This document shows positions 9,147-17,814 of a stretch of DNA of 32,124 nt, one piece after another; positions within the stretch are counted from its first letter, which is position 1; each line of letters begins with the position of its first letter. A program made the position numbers and the translations under genes. The stretch is from JAHIJO01 sp964486075 (GTDB taxonomy: Bacteria > Verrucomicrobiota > Kiritimatiellia > JAAZAB01): the NCBI GenBank assembly GCA_964486075.1, contig CAZALU010000032.1, positions 1 to 32,124 on the forward strand, in the 5' to 3' direction. The notes below the pieces were generated by a model, which saw nothing but the letters and a program-made list of their open reading frames with translations, was not told the origin of the DNA and did no database searches.

Positions 9147-10121
9147 TCACGCCTGCGGTCCGGGCTTGGCATAGAACGGATAGGCAGCAGGCGACATGCC
9201 AGGCGGGATATGTTTCCAGCGCTTATACATCCACAGCCATTGCCCGGGATGCTGCCTGATTTCCTGTTCGAACAATCCGGCAATGGTCCGGGTAATTGCC
9301 AGGGCGTTTTCCGACTTCGCCAAGGCACTTGGCCTGGATGAACCGTAGCCGGCGAAGGTTTCCGGCTTCAGAGGTGGCAGGGCATACACGTAATAGGTGC
9401 CGTCCGGACGATTCATGCAGAATGTCGCCACGATGGGCGTGCCAGTGCGCTCCGCGAAAAGAGCGGCGGCGCCGGACATGGGCACGGGCAGTCCGAAAAA
9501 GTCCACGAAAATGCCACCATCCTGCGGCTTGACATTCTGATCCAGCACCAGTGCTACATTTTTTTTCTGTTTGATGGTTCTCAGCACTCCGCGCAGCGCC
9601 CCGGCCTGGGGAATAACTTCCATGCCGCTCATCAGGCGGGAGCGGTTGAAGAGACGTTCCACGCGCGGATTGATCAACGGTGCCACCACCGCCGCGTGCG
9701 GATAGCCGTTGACCACCAGCCAGCGGCTGAGCAGTTCCCAGCTGCCAAAATGGGCCGTCAGGCCGATCACCGGTGTGGTATACACATAGTCGGGCATTTG
9801 CGGATCTGACGCCACGTAACGGGCCAGGCGGCGACGCGTGTCCCGGCAGAACCAGATCATGTCCAGTACTGTGCGCGCCATGGTGGTGAACGACTGCCGG
9901 GCGATACGGCGTTTTTCGAGCGGCGTCAAGGAATCCTGGAAGGCCAAGTCAAGGTTTGCCAGCGCAATGCGCCGGGAATTACGCGCCACAAAATACCCCA
10001 GCGTCCCAGCCAACCGGGCGAGCGCCAGAAGAATACGGCGCGGGAAAAAAGGGATGGTCACCAATCCCAACCTGACCAGCAGGACCTCGCCGGCCAACCG
10101 CGCTTGTTTGAGCAGATGCAT
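9147..10121 (-). CDS. Lipid A biosynthesis acyltransferase (LpxL/HtrB family)
   Basis: Transfers an acyl chain from acyl-ACP to a lipid A precursor (or a related lipid) at the cytoplasmic face of the inner membrane, a late step of LPS assembly. The 324 residues match the usual length of about 300-320. The catalytic HX4E motif is H124-FGSW-E129 within GLTAHFGSWELLSRW. A hydrophobic N-terminal segment (about 18-47, with FFPRRILLALARLAGTLGYFVA) is the expected membrane anchor. Downstream blocks VALVLDQNVKPQDGGIFVDFFG and FAERTGTPIVATF are typical of the family. The gene shows the organism makes a lipid-A-type outer membrane. Which position or chain length is used cannot be read. It begins 22 bp downstream of the tRNA-Lys gene on the same strand and may share its transcript. 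Confidence 0.9.
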   Translation of the reverse strand: MHLLKQARLAGEVLLVRLGLVTIPFFPRRILLALARLAGTLGYFVARNSRRIALANLDLAFQDSLTPLEKRRIARQSFTTMARTVLDMIWFCRDTRRRLARYVASDPQMPDYVYTTPVIGLTAHFGSWELLSRWLVVNGYPHAAVVAPLINPRVERLFNRSRLMSGMEVIPQAGALRGVLRTIKQKKNVALVLDQNVKPQDGGIFVDFFGLPVPMSGAAALFAERTGTPIVATFCMNRPDGTYYVYALPPLKPETFAGYGSSRPSALAKSENALAITRTIAGLFEQEIRQHPGQWLWMYKRWKHIPPGMSPAAYPFYAKPGPQA

Positions 10122-10143
10122 AAGCCGCTTGTTTAAACAGGCA

Positions 10144-10219
10144 TGGTGAGCCGGGCGGGATTCGGACCCGCGACCCCAGCATTAAAAGTGCCGTGCTCTA
10201 CCAACTGAGCTACCGGCCC
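10144..10219 (-). tRNA. tRNA-Lys (anticodon TTT), CCA encoded
   Basis: On the minus strand the cloverleaf runs: acceptor GGGCCGG, D-arm GCTC..GAGC, anticodon stem CGGCA/TGCTG with loop CTTTTAA (anticodon TTT), variable loop GGGTC, T-arm GCGGG-TCCGAAT-CCCGC, acceptor CCGGCTC (one G-U pair), discriminator A, and an encoded CCA at 10144-10146. All invariant positions I can check are present, so it should be functional. Confidence 0.97.
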
Positions 10220-10372
10220 ACCATGACCGCATTTTTTCGACGCACCCCGCGCGTTTACCTACTGCTTACACCGCGCCAAACCTGCCGAAATCAGCACACC
10301 CTAAACTAAGCAGCCATTGTTGTCAAAACATTATCACTGTAAAAAATAAAAGATAAAAGAAACAAAATGATG

Positions 10373-10400
10373 TTGCATTTAATAATTACCCTGCTAGAGT
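10373..10400 (+). promoter_or_regulatory. Tentative promoter of the hydrogenase cluster
   Basis: The 235-bp gap 10220-10454 is AT-rich, unlike the coding DNA on both sides, and is the only sizeable non-coding stretch before the first antiporter-like gene. TTGCAT (10373-10378), a 16-nt spacer, and TAGAGT (10395-10400) preceded by TGC resemble an extended -10 promoter. The -35 match is poor. No clear regulator-binding site was found. Confidence 0.3.
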
Positions 10401-10454
10401 GCAACTCCGTTTGCCCTGACAGGCGCTGGATTTTATCCCGAATCAATTATTATC

Positions 10455-11927
10455 ATGAATCTTAATGGCATATTGACACTGATGGTGATGGTGCCGTGCG
10501 TCGGGTCTTTCCTGCTCCCGGTGATCGGGCGCTGGTCGGAACGGGCGCGCAACGGGCTGGCCCTGGCTTGCGTAGCGGTCTCGCTCGGCGCCGCGCTGGC
10601 CCTGATTCCAGCGGTCATGGCCGGTCAAATTGTCCAGGTGCAGCTGGCCGGTTTCACCCTGTTTTACGCCGACACGCTGGCCGTGTTCATGGCCTTTGTC
10701 TCCTCGCTGGTCGGCACGATCATCGTGTTGTATTCCTTTGGCTACATCCGCCATTACCCCTGGCGCAATGAATATTACTTCATGGTGGTGCTCTTTCTGG
10801 GCGCCATGATGGGGCTGGTCTGCTCCCGTAACCTGTTGATCCTTTATTTTTTCTGGGAAATCACGGCCATCGCCTGCTGGCGGCTGATCGGATTTTTCCG
10901 CGAAAAAACCTATGTGCTCAAGGCCGACAAAGCGTTTCTGGTCACCGTGTTCGGGGCACTAGTGATGCTGCTGGGGTTCATCGTCATCTACCAGCAGGCC
11001 GGTTCGTTTGACCTTGGCAAAATTCAACAGGCATTCCAGGGTAGGCCGATCCCCAATCTCGCGGTGACGCTGATTCTGGTCGGCATCCTTTCCAAATCCG
11101 CCACAGTGCCCCTGCATACCTGGCTGCCTGACGCTGGCGTGGCGCCATCGCCCGTTACGGCGCTACTGCATGCCGCCGTGCTGGTGAAAATCGGCGTCTA
11201 TGTATATGCGCGGCTGTTCTTGGCCAGCTGGACGATCGACCCGATCTGGCACACCATTGTTCCGGCCATCGCTGCCGTCAGCGCACTGGTTTCAGCCGGC
11301 GCCGCCCTGCTGGAAACCGATCTGAAACGCCTGATCGCTTATTCCACGGTAAGCCAGATCGCCTTCATTTTTCTGGGCTTGGCCATCAACAACGAAATCG
11401 GCATCGCCGGGGGACTGCTCTACATAATGATGCACGGCATCGCCAAGGGCGGGCTGTTCCTGTGCGCCGGGATCATCGAGCAGAACACCCACACCAAAGA
11501 CATCACCAAGATGGGCGGCCTGATCACCAGCATGCCCATAACAGCCGTCTCGTTCCTACTCTGCTCTTTTTCGGTAATGGGCATTCCGCCGTTTGGCGGC
11601 TTTTTCAGCAAGTACATGGTTATCACCGGCGCCGTCACTAGCGGGCAAATCGCCATTGCTCTGACCTTCTTGATCGGCGCATTCCTGACAATCATATACC
11701 TGTTCCGCGTCTTCACGCTCGTATTTCTCGGTGAATCCAAGCTGGCGGCCAGGCCGTTGCCCACCGAAGGCTCGCCCGTCATGCTGTTCAGCGTGGCCTT
11801 GCTCGGCGCGCTCTCGATCTTAAGCGGGGTGTTTATCAACCTGGCCTCGCAATTTGCGCAAGCGGCGCTGCAGCAAATCACCGAAGTTCAAGCGGTTATG
11901 CACCAGGTGCTGGGGATTATTTCATGA
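10455..11927 (+). CDS. Hydrogenase membrane subunit, antiporter-like (NuoL/M, HyfB-type)
   Basis: A 490-residue, highly hydrophobic protein with about 14 membrane helices, of the proton-conducting transporter family shared by complex I (NuoL/M/N), Mrp antiporters and group 4 hydrogenases. The key charged residues are present: E135 in the mid-membrane FFWEI block, K214 and H221 in ILSKSATVPLHTWLPDA, H239 and K245 in LLHAAVLVKIG. These support a working ion channel half rather than a degenerate subunit. It is the first gene of the cluster, and its TGA overlaps the next ATG (ATGA at 11924-11927). Of the three antiporter-like subunits it is nearest to NuoL/HyfB by motif, but it lacks the long NuoL C-terminal lateral helix. 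Whether it moves H+ or Na+ cannot be told. Confidence 0.9.
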   Translation: MNLNGILTLMVMVPCVGSFLLPVIGRWSERARNGLALACVAVSLGAALALIPAVMAGQIVQVQLAGFTLFYADTLAVFMAFVSSLVGTIIVLYSFGYIRHYPWRNEYYFMVVLFLGAMMGLVCSRNLLILYFFWEITAIACWRLIGFFREKTYVLKADKAFLVTVFGALVMLLGFIVIYQQAGSFDLGKIQQAFQGRPIPNLAVTLILVGILSKSATVPLHTWLPDAGVAPSPVTALLHAAVLVKIGVYVYARLFLASWTIDPIWHTIVPAIAAVSALVSAGAALLETDLKRLIAYSTVSQIAFIFLGLAINNEIGIAGGLLYIMMHGIAKGGLFLCAGIIEQNTHTKDITKMGGLITSMPITAVSFLLCSFSVMGIPPFGGFFSKYMVITGAVTSGQIAIALTFLIGAFLTIIYLFRVFTLVFLGESKLAARPLPTEGSPVMLFSVALLGALSILSGVFINLASQFAQAALQQITEVQAVMHQVLGIIS

Positions 11928-13819
11928 ATGTCAATTTGTTATTGTTGGTCCCGATCTTCCTGCCCATCGCGGCGGGAATTCTGGCCCTGCTGTTCCGCAA
12001 CCGGCAAGGACGGGCCTGCGCCTGGTTCTGCACCGCGGTCGCGGCCATCAACTTGGCCGGAACGGCCTGGCTCTTCGGGCGGGACTTGAGCCTCAACCTT
12101 CCCTGGGCCGCCTTCGGCCTGCAGTTCTCCTTAAAGCTGACGCGATTCAGCTCGTTTATCGTGCTGTCGGCGGCGCTGTTCAGCTTTCTGATTGCTTTCT
12201 ATTCCACGGCCTTCATGAGCGCGCGCCGTTTCCTGAACCAGTTTTACGCATACTTCCTCATGACCCTCGGACTGGTGACCGGCGCGGTCCTGGCCGACAA
12301 TCTGATCGTGATGCTCTTTTTCTGGGAAAGCCTGCTCCTGACCCTCTTCGGCATGATCATCATCGGTCAGTCCAAGGCTTTTTCCGCCGCAGGCGGATTC
12401 GCCTCAGGGGGGAAAACGGCGGTAAAAGCCTGCATCATTTCGGGTGTTGCCGACCTGTGTCTCATGGTCGGTATCGGAATGACAATCTACTACGCCGGCA
12501 CGGCAACCATGTCGAAAATCAGCTTGACTACCGGCGGCTGGCACAGCGTAGCTTTTATATTCCTAATGATCGGGGCCATTGCCAAGGGCGGGGCTATGCC
12601 CTTCCAGAGTTGGATTCCGGATGCCGCCATGGATGCCCCACTGCCCTTCATGGCGCTGGCACCCGCCGCGTTGGATAAACTGTTGGGAATTTATTTCCTG
12701 GCCCGTATCACGCTGGATCTTTTCGTGCTCAAACCAATTTCCTGGCTCTCCCCGCTGCTGATGGCCATCGGCAGCATCACAATTCTGCTGGCCGTCATGA
12801 TGGCCCTGATCCAGAAAGACTTCAAGCGCCTGCTCTCGTTCCACGCCATCAGCCAGGTCGGTTACATGATTCTTGGCATCGGCACCTGCACGCCCGTGGG
12901 CATCGTCGGCGGCTTGTTCCATATGATCAACAATGTGATTTATAAAAGCGGCTTGTTCCTGACCAGCGGCGCCATGGAAAAACAGGTCGGCACCACCGAT
13001 CTCAATAAACTCGGCGGATTGCGCGCCCGCATGCCGGTGACTTTCGTTTGTTTCATCGTGCTGGCAGCGTCTATTTCCGGCATGCCGCCCTTTAATGGAT
13101 TTTTTTCCAAGGAACTGGTCTATGACGGCGCGATAGAGGCGGGCCGGACCTGGCAAGTGGGCTGGACCTTCTATCTGGCCGCCTTACTGGGCTCTTTCTT
13201 AACCGCCGCCTCGTTCCTGAAATTGGGCCATGCCGCGTATTGCGGCAAACCGGCCGCCGACCATTCCAAGGTTCGCGAAGCGCCGGCCACAATGCTGATT
13301 CCCATCGTCCTCATCACAGCCCTGTGCGTGATCTTCGGAGTCTGGAACTCCCTACCGCTGGAACGTCTGATCCAACCGAGCTTGGAGGGCGCGCGCCTGA
13401 TGGAAGGACATCATGTTTTCGCAGGCTGGCCCACCAGCATGACGCTGGTTGTGCTGACGGTTGTGGTGCTGATCGCGGCGTTCCTGAATCATATTTGGGG
13501 AGTGAAACGCTCGGGCAGCGGACTGGGTGCCTCCGATCACATCCATTATGCGCCGGGCCTGCATGCCCTTTACGACCGGGCGGAGCGACGCCTGTTCGAC
13601 CCCTACGAAATCGGCCTTAAGCTTGCCGGAGGCATTGCCCATCTGGCCAAGGTCATCGACCGGGGCATCGATTACGTGTATGATACAGCCTCGGTCAAGA
13701 TAACCTATACCCTGACAAACGCCATCCGCCGGGTTCATACCGGCAATCTGGGCGCTTATTTAGCATGGTCATTGGCCGGCCTGATCATAGTTATAATTTT
13801 GATCATGAGAGGAAACTGA
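11924..13819 (+). CDS. Hydrogenase membrane subunit, long antiporter-like (NuoL-type)
   Basis: A 631-residue polytopic protein, the longest of the three antiporter-like subunits. E135 lies in LFFWESLLLTLFGM and K221 in AIAKGGAMPFQSWIPDAA; K252 lies in the variant block APAALDKLLGIYF, which replaces the usual LIHAATMV-type sequence. Beyond the antiporter core there is an extra C-terminal part of about 130 residues with further membrane helices and a polar region containing HYAPGLHALYDRAERR. This resembles the lateral-helix extension of NuoL, or the long large-subunit homologues next to group 4 hydrogenases. It overlaps the preceding gene by 4 bp and is followed after 2 bp by the next subunit, so expression is tightly coupled. 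Confidence 0.88.
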   Translation: MNVNLLLLVPIFLPIAAGILALLFRNRQGRACAWFCTAVAAINLAGTAWLFGRDLSLNLPWAAFGLQFSLKLTRFSSFIVLSAALFSFLIAFYSTAFMSARRFLNQFYAYFLMTLGLVTGAVLADNLIVMLFFWESLLLTLFGMIIIGQSKAFSAAGGFASGGKTAVKACIISGVADLCLMVGIGMTIYYAGTATMSKISLTTGGWHSVAFIFLMIGAIAKGGAMPFQSWIPDAAMDAPLPFMALAPAALDKLLGIYFLARITLDLFVLKPISWLSPLLMAIGSITILLAVMMALIQKDFKRLLSFHAISQVGYMILGIGTCTPVGIVGGLFHMINNVIYKSGLFLTSGAMEKQVGTTDLNKLGGLRARMPVTFVCFIVLAASISGMPPFNGFFSKELVYDGAIEAGRTWQVGWTFYLAALLGSFLTAASFLKLGHAAYCGKPAADHSKVREAPATMLIPIVLITALCVIFGVWNSLPLERLIQPSLEGARLMEGHHVFAGWPTSMTLVVLTVVVLIAAFLNHIWGVKRSGSGLGASDHIHYAPGLHALYDRAERRLFDPYEIGLKLAGGIAHLAKVIDRGIDYVYDTASVKITYTLTNAIRRVHTGNLGAYLAWSLAGLIIVIILIMRGN

Positions 13820-13821
13820 AC

Positions 13822-15267
13822 GTGCCCGTACTGTTAATCATTGCTCCATTGCTGGCGCTCGTGGCGCTGAATCTGCCGCTGAAAAGCCTAATGAATCGAC
13901 TGGCTTTCTGGATCGGCATGGCGCTGTGTCTGGTCCAAATCGCTCTGGCCTTGCAGCCCCACTCCCATTTCTGGACATCGCCCTCGCTCTGGCTCGGCAA
14001 CCTGCTCTTGTTCGAACCAACGGTGGACAACCTGTCGCTGGTCATGTTCCTGGCCATCGGCATCGTGAGCCTGGCCACCCTTATGGTCTGCCGCTATTCG
14101 GAAGCCTGCGCCGGCAACCGATTCATGGTCATCAACCTGCTGATCCTGGCGCTGGCGGGGATGAACGGCATAGTGCTCGCCAACGACCTGTTTTCGCTCT
14201 ACGTTTTCCTGGAGATCACGGCCGTGGTGTCTTATATTCTGATCGCATTCGAGAAAGGCAAAGATGCGTTCGAGGGTTCCTTCAAATACCTGATCCTCTC
14301 CGCTGTGGCCACCGCTTTCATCCTGGCGGCCATAGCCCTGTTGATGCTGGCCGCCGGCGACCTGTCTTTCGAGGCGCTCCGGTCGGCCATAGCCGCATCC
14401 TCCCATAGCGGCGTGATTCTGGCGGCCATAGCTCTGTTAATGGTCGGACTGTTCATTAAAGGCGGCTTGATCCCCTTCCATGGATGGCTGCCGGACGCAT
14501 ACTCCGCGGCGCCGGCCGCCGTTTCCCTGCTGCTGGCGGGGATTGTCACCAAGACCACGGGCATCTACACCTTGATCCGTCTGACAACAGCGCTGATCGG
14601 AACCAGCCATAACCTGCAGGCGCTGCTGCTGTTCCTGGGCGCGGCCTCAATGCTGGTCGGGGCCCTGGCAGCGCTGGGCCAGAGTGATTTCAAGCGTATG
14701 CTGGCCTATTCCAGCATCAGCCAAGTCGGCTACATCGTCCTCGGATTGGGCGTCGGCATGACCCCCGGTCCAATCGGCGCCCTCGGCTTGGCCGGTGCCG
14801 TCTTCCATCTGTTCAATCATGCCATTTTTAAATCTCTCCTGTTCGTCAACGCCGCAGCCGTGGAACAGCAGACGGGCACGCGCGACATGAACCGTCTGGG
14901 CGGGCTGACCGAAAAAATGCCGCTGACGGGCTGGACCTCGATGATCGCGTTTCTCTCGACGGCCGGCATTCCACCCCTGGCCGGTTTCTGGAGCAAGCTG
15001 ATCATCATCGTGGCGCTCTGGCAGGCCGGCTATAGCACCTATGCGAGCCTCGCCGTGCTGGCCAGTCTGCTGACCTTGGCGTATTTCCTTTCCATGCAGC
15101 GGCGCGTATTTTTCGGAAAACTCGCTGCCGGCTTTGAAAACTTGAAAGAAGGCAACTGGTGGATCCTGTTCCCGGCCTGCGTACTGGCGCTGATCACGAT
15201 CGCTCTGGGCGTGGGCATCCCGTGGCTGTTCGAAACGTTCCTGCTTCCAATCCGGAGTCTGCTGTGA
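13822..15267 (+). CDS. Hydrogenase membrane subunit, antiporter-like (NuoM/N, MrpD-type)
   Basis: The third antiporter-like subunit: 481 residues with a GTG start at 13822, preceded by AGAGG (13808-13812). The longer open frame back to 13765 would overlap the previous gene by 55 bp and is not needed. The family residues are kept: E131 in YVFLEITAVVSY, K213 in LFIKGGLIPFHGWLPDAYSAAP and K244 in LLLAGIVTKTTGIY. The pattern GGLIPFHGWLPDA..APAAVS is closest to the MrpD/NuoN type. With the two preceding genes it gives the complex three candidate pumping modules, the same number as complex I. It is followed by a 40-bp gap and the J-like subunit. Confidence 0.9.
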   Translation: MPVLLIIAPLLALVALNLPLKSLMNRLAFWIGMALCLVQIALALQPHSHFWTSPSLWLGNLLLFEPTVDNLSLVMFLAIGIVSLATLMVCRYSEACAGNRFMVINLLILALAGMNGIVLANDLFSLYVFLEITAVVSYILIAFEKGKDAFEGSFKYLILSAVATAFILAAIALLMLAAGDLSFEALRSAIAASSHSGVILAAIALLMVGLFIKGGLIPFHGWLPDAYSAAPAAVSLLLAGIVTKTTGIYTLIRLTTALIGTSHNLQALLLFLGAASMLVGALAALGQSDFKRMLAYSSISQVGYIVLGLGVGMTPGPIGALGLAGAVFHLFNHAIFKSLLFVNAAAVEQQTGTRDMNRLGGLTEKMPLTGWTSMIAFLSTAGIPPLAGFWSKLIIIVALWQAGYSTYASLAVLASLLTLAYFLSMQRRVFFGKLAAGFENLKEGNWWILFPACVLALITIALGVGIPWLFETFLLPIRSLL

Positions 15268-15307
15268 AAAATTTTCGAGTTGCGATTGACGATTGAAGAA
15301 GGCTATG

Positions 15308-15820
15308 ATGATTCCAATCCTATTTATTACATTGCTCTTGATCCTCCTGCTCGCCGGGGTCTGGACCGTCATGACCTTGGACCTGCTCAGGTCGGCGATC
15401 GGGTTGGCCGTGACCAGCGTGATCCTGACCCTGCTCTTGTTCCTCATGAAAGCGCCCCTGGCCGGGGTATTCGAATTATCGGTTTGCGCCGGACTGATCA
15501 CGGTCGTCTTCATCAGTGCCATCAGCCTGACCAAGCCGCTGGCCGGTCTGGAAGCCGCCGCCCGGGATCGCAGTCGTATTCAACGTTTTATTTTTCTGCC
15601 GATCCTGATTGCGCTGCTGGCCTGGGGTCTGTACGCCATAGGCCTGCATTCGGACCTGCCGGCTTTGCCGTCCGGCACGGAGCTCGATGCGCGCCAAGCG
15701 CTTTGGAATCTGCGCCGCCTGGACCTCGTGGGCCAGATTCTAGCTATCCTGGCAGGGGTCTTGGGGGTTGTTATCCTTTTCAAAAAACGGCCTGAGCAGA
15801 AGGAGGAACCGCAGCCATGA
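15308..15820 (+). CDS. Hydrogenase membrane subunit, NuoJ-like
   Basis: A 170-residue protein with five predicted helices. The conserved block GVFELSVCAGLITVVFISAISL is the most diagnostic part and matches the middle helices of NuoJ and of MbhD-type subunits. Two more helices (FLPILIALLAWGLYAIG and LVGQILAILAGVLGVVILF) and a basic tail follow. The start is ambiguous: TTG 15293, ATG 15305 and ATG 15308 are in frame. I chose 15308 because AAGAAGG (15296-15302) then lies at normal spacing. In complex I the J subunit lies in the E-channel/hinge between the H subunit and the antiporters. The TGA overlaps the ATG of the K-like gene. Confidence 0.82.
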   Translation: MIPILFITLLLILLLAGVWTVMTLDLLRSAIGLAVTSVILTLLLFLMKAPLAGVFELSVCAGLITVVFISAISLTKPLAGLEAAARDRSRIQRFIFLPILIALLAWGLYAIGLHSDLPALPSGTELDARQALWNLRRLDLVGQILAILAGVLGVVILFKKRPEQKEEPQP

Positions 15821-16137
15821 TCGAAAACCTCCCGACGATTTTTTCAACGGGCATCCTCTTTGTTATCCTGCTCTCGGTGGCGGCGCTCTACTGTGTGCTG
15901 ATCAGTCGGAACCTGATCCGAATCCTGATCGGGCTGGAACTGCTGATCAAGGCCGTGACCCTGCTGATCGCGCTGGCCGGGCATTTGACGGGGCGTATGG
16001 CGCTGGCTCAAGCTTTCATTATCACCATGATCGTGATTGAGGTGGTCGTGATCGCCGTGGCCGCCGGCATCGTCATCGGCGCCCATCGGCACAACCTTTC
16101 GCTGGATGTCCGGCTGTTGAGAAATCTGAAGGGATAG
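15817..16137 (+). CDS. Hydrogenase membrane subunit, NuoK-like
   Basis: A 106-residue three-helix protein of the NuoK/MrpC family. The expected charged residues are present: E in LIGLELLIKAVTLLIAL (second helix) and E in IVIEVVVIAVAAGIVI (third helix), equivalent to the paired membrane glutamates of NuoK. The start overlaps the preceding gene by 4 bp, and the length is normal for the family (about 100). It would form part of the proton path connecting the H-like subunit to the antiporter modules. Confidence 0.9.
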   Translation: MIENLPTIFSTGILFVILLSVAALYCVLISRNLIRILIGLELLIKAVTLLIALAGHLTGRMALAQAFIITMIVIEVVVIAVAAGIVIGAHRHNLSLDVRLLRNLKG

Positions 16138-16156
16138 CATCAAGGAGATGGTTTGC

Positions 16157-16489
16157 ATGAACCAATGGTTATTATGGCCGCCAGTCGCTTTCCTGCTGAT
16201 CTTGGCCCTGACCCTGCTCAAGTTGAGGGCTTTGACGCTGTTGGCGCCCGCCAAAAGGCGCCGGCCCGACGGCCAGCTCAAAGCCTATTCCTGCGGCGAG
16301 ACCATGCCGGAGAACCGGGCCCAACCCGATTACGCCCAGTTTTTCCCGTTCGCGTTTTTCTTCACAATCATGCACGTGCTGGCCTTGGTGGTGGCCACGG
16401 TGCCTGCCCACGATTGGTCGGCCATCCAGATCGCTGCCGGCTACCTGATCTGTTCGGCAATCGGGCTGTTTATTTTATTTCGGAGATAA
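16157..16489 (+). CDS. Hydrogenase membrane subunit, NuoA-like
   Basis: About 110 residues with three helices (WPPVAFLLILALTLL, FFPFAFFFTIMHVLALVVATV, AIQIAAGYLICSAIGLFILF). The long loop between helices 1 and 2 carries AYSCGETMPENRAQPDYAQFF, which has the place and shape of the conserved cysteine loop of NuoA (YECG..). Assignment rests on topology, that loop and gene context; overall identity to NuoA looks low. ATG 16157 is preferred over 16148 because AAGGAG (16142-16147) is nine bases upstream of it. A NuoA-type subunit is absent from E. coli hydrogenases 3 and 4 and from Ech, so its presence here is notable. Confidence 0.7.
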   Translation: MNQWLLWPPVAFLLILALTLLKLRALTLLAPAKRRRPDGQLKAYSCGETMPENRAQPDYAQFFPFAFFFTIMHVLALVVATVPAHDWSAIQIAAGYLICSAIGLFILFRR

Positions 16490-16505
16490 TTCTGAGGAAA
16501 CTTGG

Positions 16506-16575
16506 CCGCGGATGAAACGGATAGCGTTTATAAATGCAGAACATTTTATCCGTGACATCAATAAAATCCGTGGTA
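16506..16575. repeat. Short inverted repeat in the gap before the small subunit
   Basis: CCGCGGATgaaacGGAT at the left and ATCCGTGaca..ATCCGTGG at the right form an imperfect inverted pair within the 129-bp AT-rich gap. It separates the membrane-subunit genes from the catalytic genes. It resembles the widespread CGCGGAT..ATCCGTG class of intergenic repeats; I have no second copy in this window. Confidence 0.45.
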
Positions 16576-16618
16576 ATATTAATACTTTAAGATTACGGAT
16601 GCGTGGAGGCGGTGTCTT

Positions 16619-17122
16619 ATGAAGTGGATGCAAAAAATTATAACCTGGGCCCGGATCAAGTCGCCGTGGATCATCCACTTTAATACCGGCGCCTGCAACG
16701 GCTGCGATATTGAGCTTGTGGCGGCGCTGACGCCGTGCTTTGATGTTGAAAGATTCGGCATTCTACTAAAAGGCACGCCACGGCATGCGGATGTGCTCGT
16801 ATGCTCCGGCCCGGTCACCCGCCAGATCCAGGATCGGCTGGTCCGGGTTTATGAACAGATGGCCGAGCCGAAGTTTGTAGTGGCCGCGGGCACCTGCGCC
16901 TGCTCCGGCGGCGTGTTCAAGGGCTGTTATAACGTCAATGGCGGCATTGACGCCGTGATCCCGGTCTCAGCCTACATCCCCGGCTGCCCAGTGCGGCCGG
17001 AAGCCATCATTGACGGGGTGGTCAAGCTGCTGGCAAGTTTGCAGGACGCCCCGGCGCCGGCGGCGAAAACGGAAGCGTCAAACGCCATGTCTCAGGACAG
17101 TGCATTGGCAAAGGCGAAATGA
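16619..17122 (+). CDS. [NiFe]-hydrogenase small subunit, NuoB-like (group 4)
   Basis: Electron-transfer subunit carrying the proximal [4Fe-4S] cluster (the N2 equivalent) beside the catalytic subunit, on the cytoplasmic side of the membrane. The four ligands are visible: C26 and C29 in GACNGCDIEL, C93 in GTCACSGG and C123 in PGCPVRPE. CxxC at the first site, rather than the adjacent CC of complex I NuoB, marks a hydrogenase (EchC/MbhJ/HycG type). The 167 residues are family-typical; there is no Tat signal, as expected for a cytoplasm-facing group 4 enzyme. GGAGG (16605-16609) precedes ATG 16619. The last 25 or so residues are Ala-rich and poorly conserved. It is the first gene of the catalytic half of the cluster. 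Confidence 0.95.
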   Translation: MKWMQKIITWARIKSPWIIHFNTGACNGCDIELVAALTPCFDVERFGILLKGTPRHADVLVCSGPVTRQIQDRLVRVYEQMAEPKFVVAAGTCACSGGVFKGCYNVNGGIDAVIPVSAYIPGCPVRPEAIIDGVVKLLASLQDAPAPAAKTEASNAMSQDSALAKAK

Positions 17123-17304
17123 TTAACGGTATAATGGATCAAATGTGTCACAAAGAGCTCAGAATTGCAGCTGCCTTCTATGAAAGCAAACTTCGCCGGT
17201 TAAAATGAGAGATCCGGATCCGCTCATAGAGCAGGGCTACATTATTCTGGCACACGTTCTGACGGATTACTTCAGCACAAAGATGGAGATGGACGCGCTT
17301 TGAC
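17123..17304. repeat. Intra-cluster gap with a REP-like palindrome
   Basis: A 182-bp gap between the small subunit and the C-like subunit. ATCCGGAT at 17212-17219 is an 8-bp palindrome. CCGCTC-ATA-GAGCAG plus GGGCTACA at 17220-17241 repeats 4097-4118 almost exactly. No gene is seen. The hairpin could attenuate or process the polycistronic mRNA; that is inference. Confidence 0.55.
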
Positions 17305-17814
17305 GTGTCCAATAATCAAATCATGACCAACGAAGAAAAAATCAAAACAGAGCTGGCAGAACAATTTGGCTTCAGCACGGAACAGATCCGCGTGGCACGC
17401 GAGCGGCGCATTTTTATGGAAACGCCCCTTGATCGCTTCCGCCAGGTATTAGAACATGCCGTGCACAAGCTGGAATTCCGGCACCTATGCACGATCAGCG
17501 GGCTGGATGAGGGCGAGAGTCTGGCCTTCATATATCACCTATCCCGGCCGGACGGAATCGTCTTGAATCTGAAGACCCGCGTGCCGAAAGCCAATCCCGT
17601 CTTGCAGACAATTTCGGATGTTTTCGCCGAAGCCACTGCTTATGAACGCGAGTTGGTAGATCTGCTGGGAGCGCAGGTTGAGGGACTGCCGCCAGGCAGC
17701 CGCTATCCCCTGCCCGACTCCTGGCCGGAAGGAGCTTATCCCCTGCGCAAGGACTTTAACGTCAAAACACTGGACGAGGCACAAACTCCGAAGGAGGCTA
17801 ACCCTTATGGCTAA
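17305..17814 (+). CDS. Hydrogenase subunit, NuoC-like (30 kDa, EchD-type)
   Basis: A 169-residue soluble subunit of the 30-kDa family. It contacts the large subunit in complex I and group 4 hydrogenases and has no cofactor. The typical C-terminal block is seen: AYERELVDLLGAQVEGLP..RYPLPDSWPEGAYPLRKDF, which closely parallels NuoC (ERE..DL.GI.F.GHP..RR.L..DW.G.PLRKD). The start is uncertain: GTG 17305 gives the full length, while ATG 17323 would shorten it by six residues; neither has a well-placed Shine-Dalgarno. It is separate from the large subunit, as in Ech and Mbh, rather than fused to it as in HycE/HyfG. It overlaps the next gene by 8 bp. Confidence 0.88.
   Translation: MSNNQIMTNEEKIKTELAEQFGFSTEQIRVARERRIFMETPLDRFRQVLEHAVHKLEFRHLCTISGLDEGESLAFIYHLSRPDGIVLNLKTRVPKANPVLQTISDVFAEATAYERELVDLLGAQVEGLPPGSRYPLPDSWPEGAYPLRKDFNVKTLDEAQTPKEANPYG

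Noticed and set aside
12563..15534. Long minus-strand frames through the antiporter-like subunit genes
   Set aside because: Composition is typical of antisense reading of hydrophobic membrane-protein codons (Gln/His/Asp-rich); the plus-strand genes are secure.
17678..17806. N-terminal extension of the hydrogenase large subunit
   Set aside because: The added sequence is an alternate frame of the C-like subunit gene. GGAGG and family alignment place the start at 17807.
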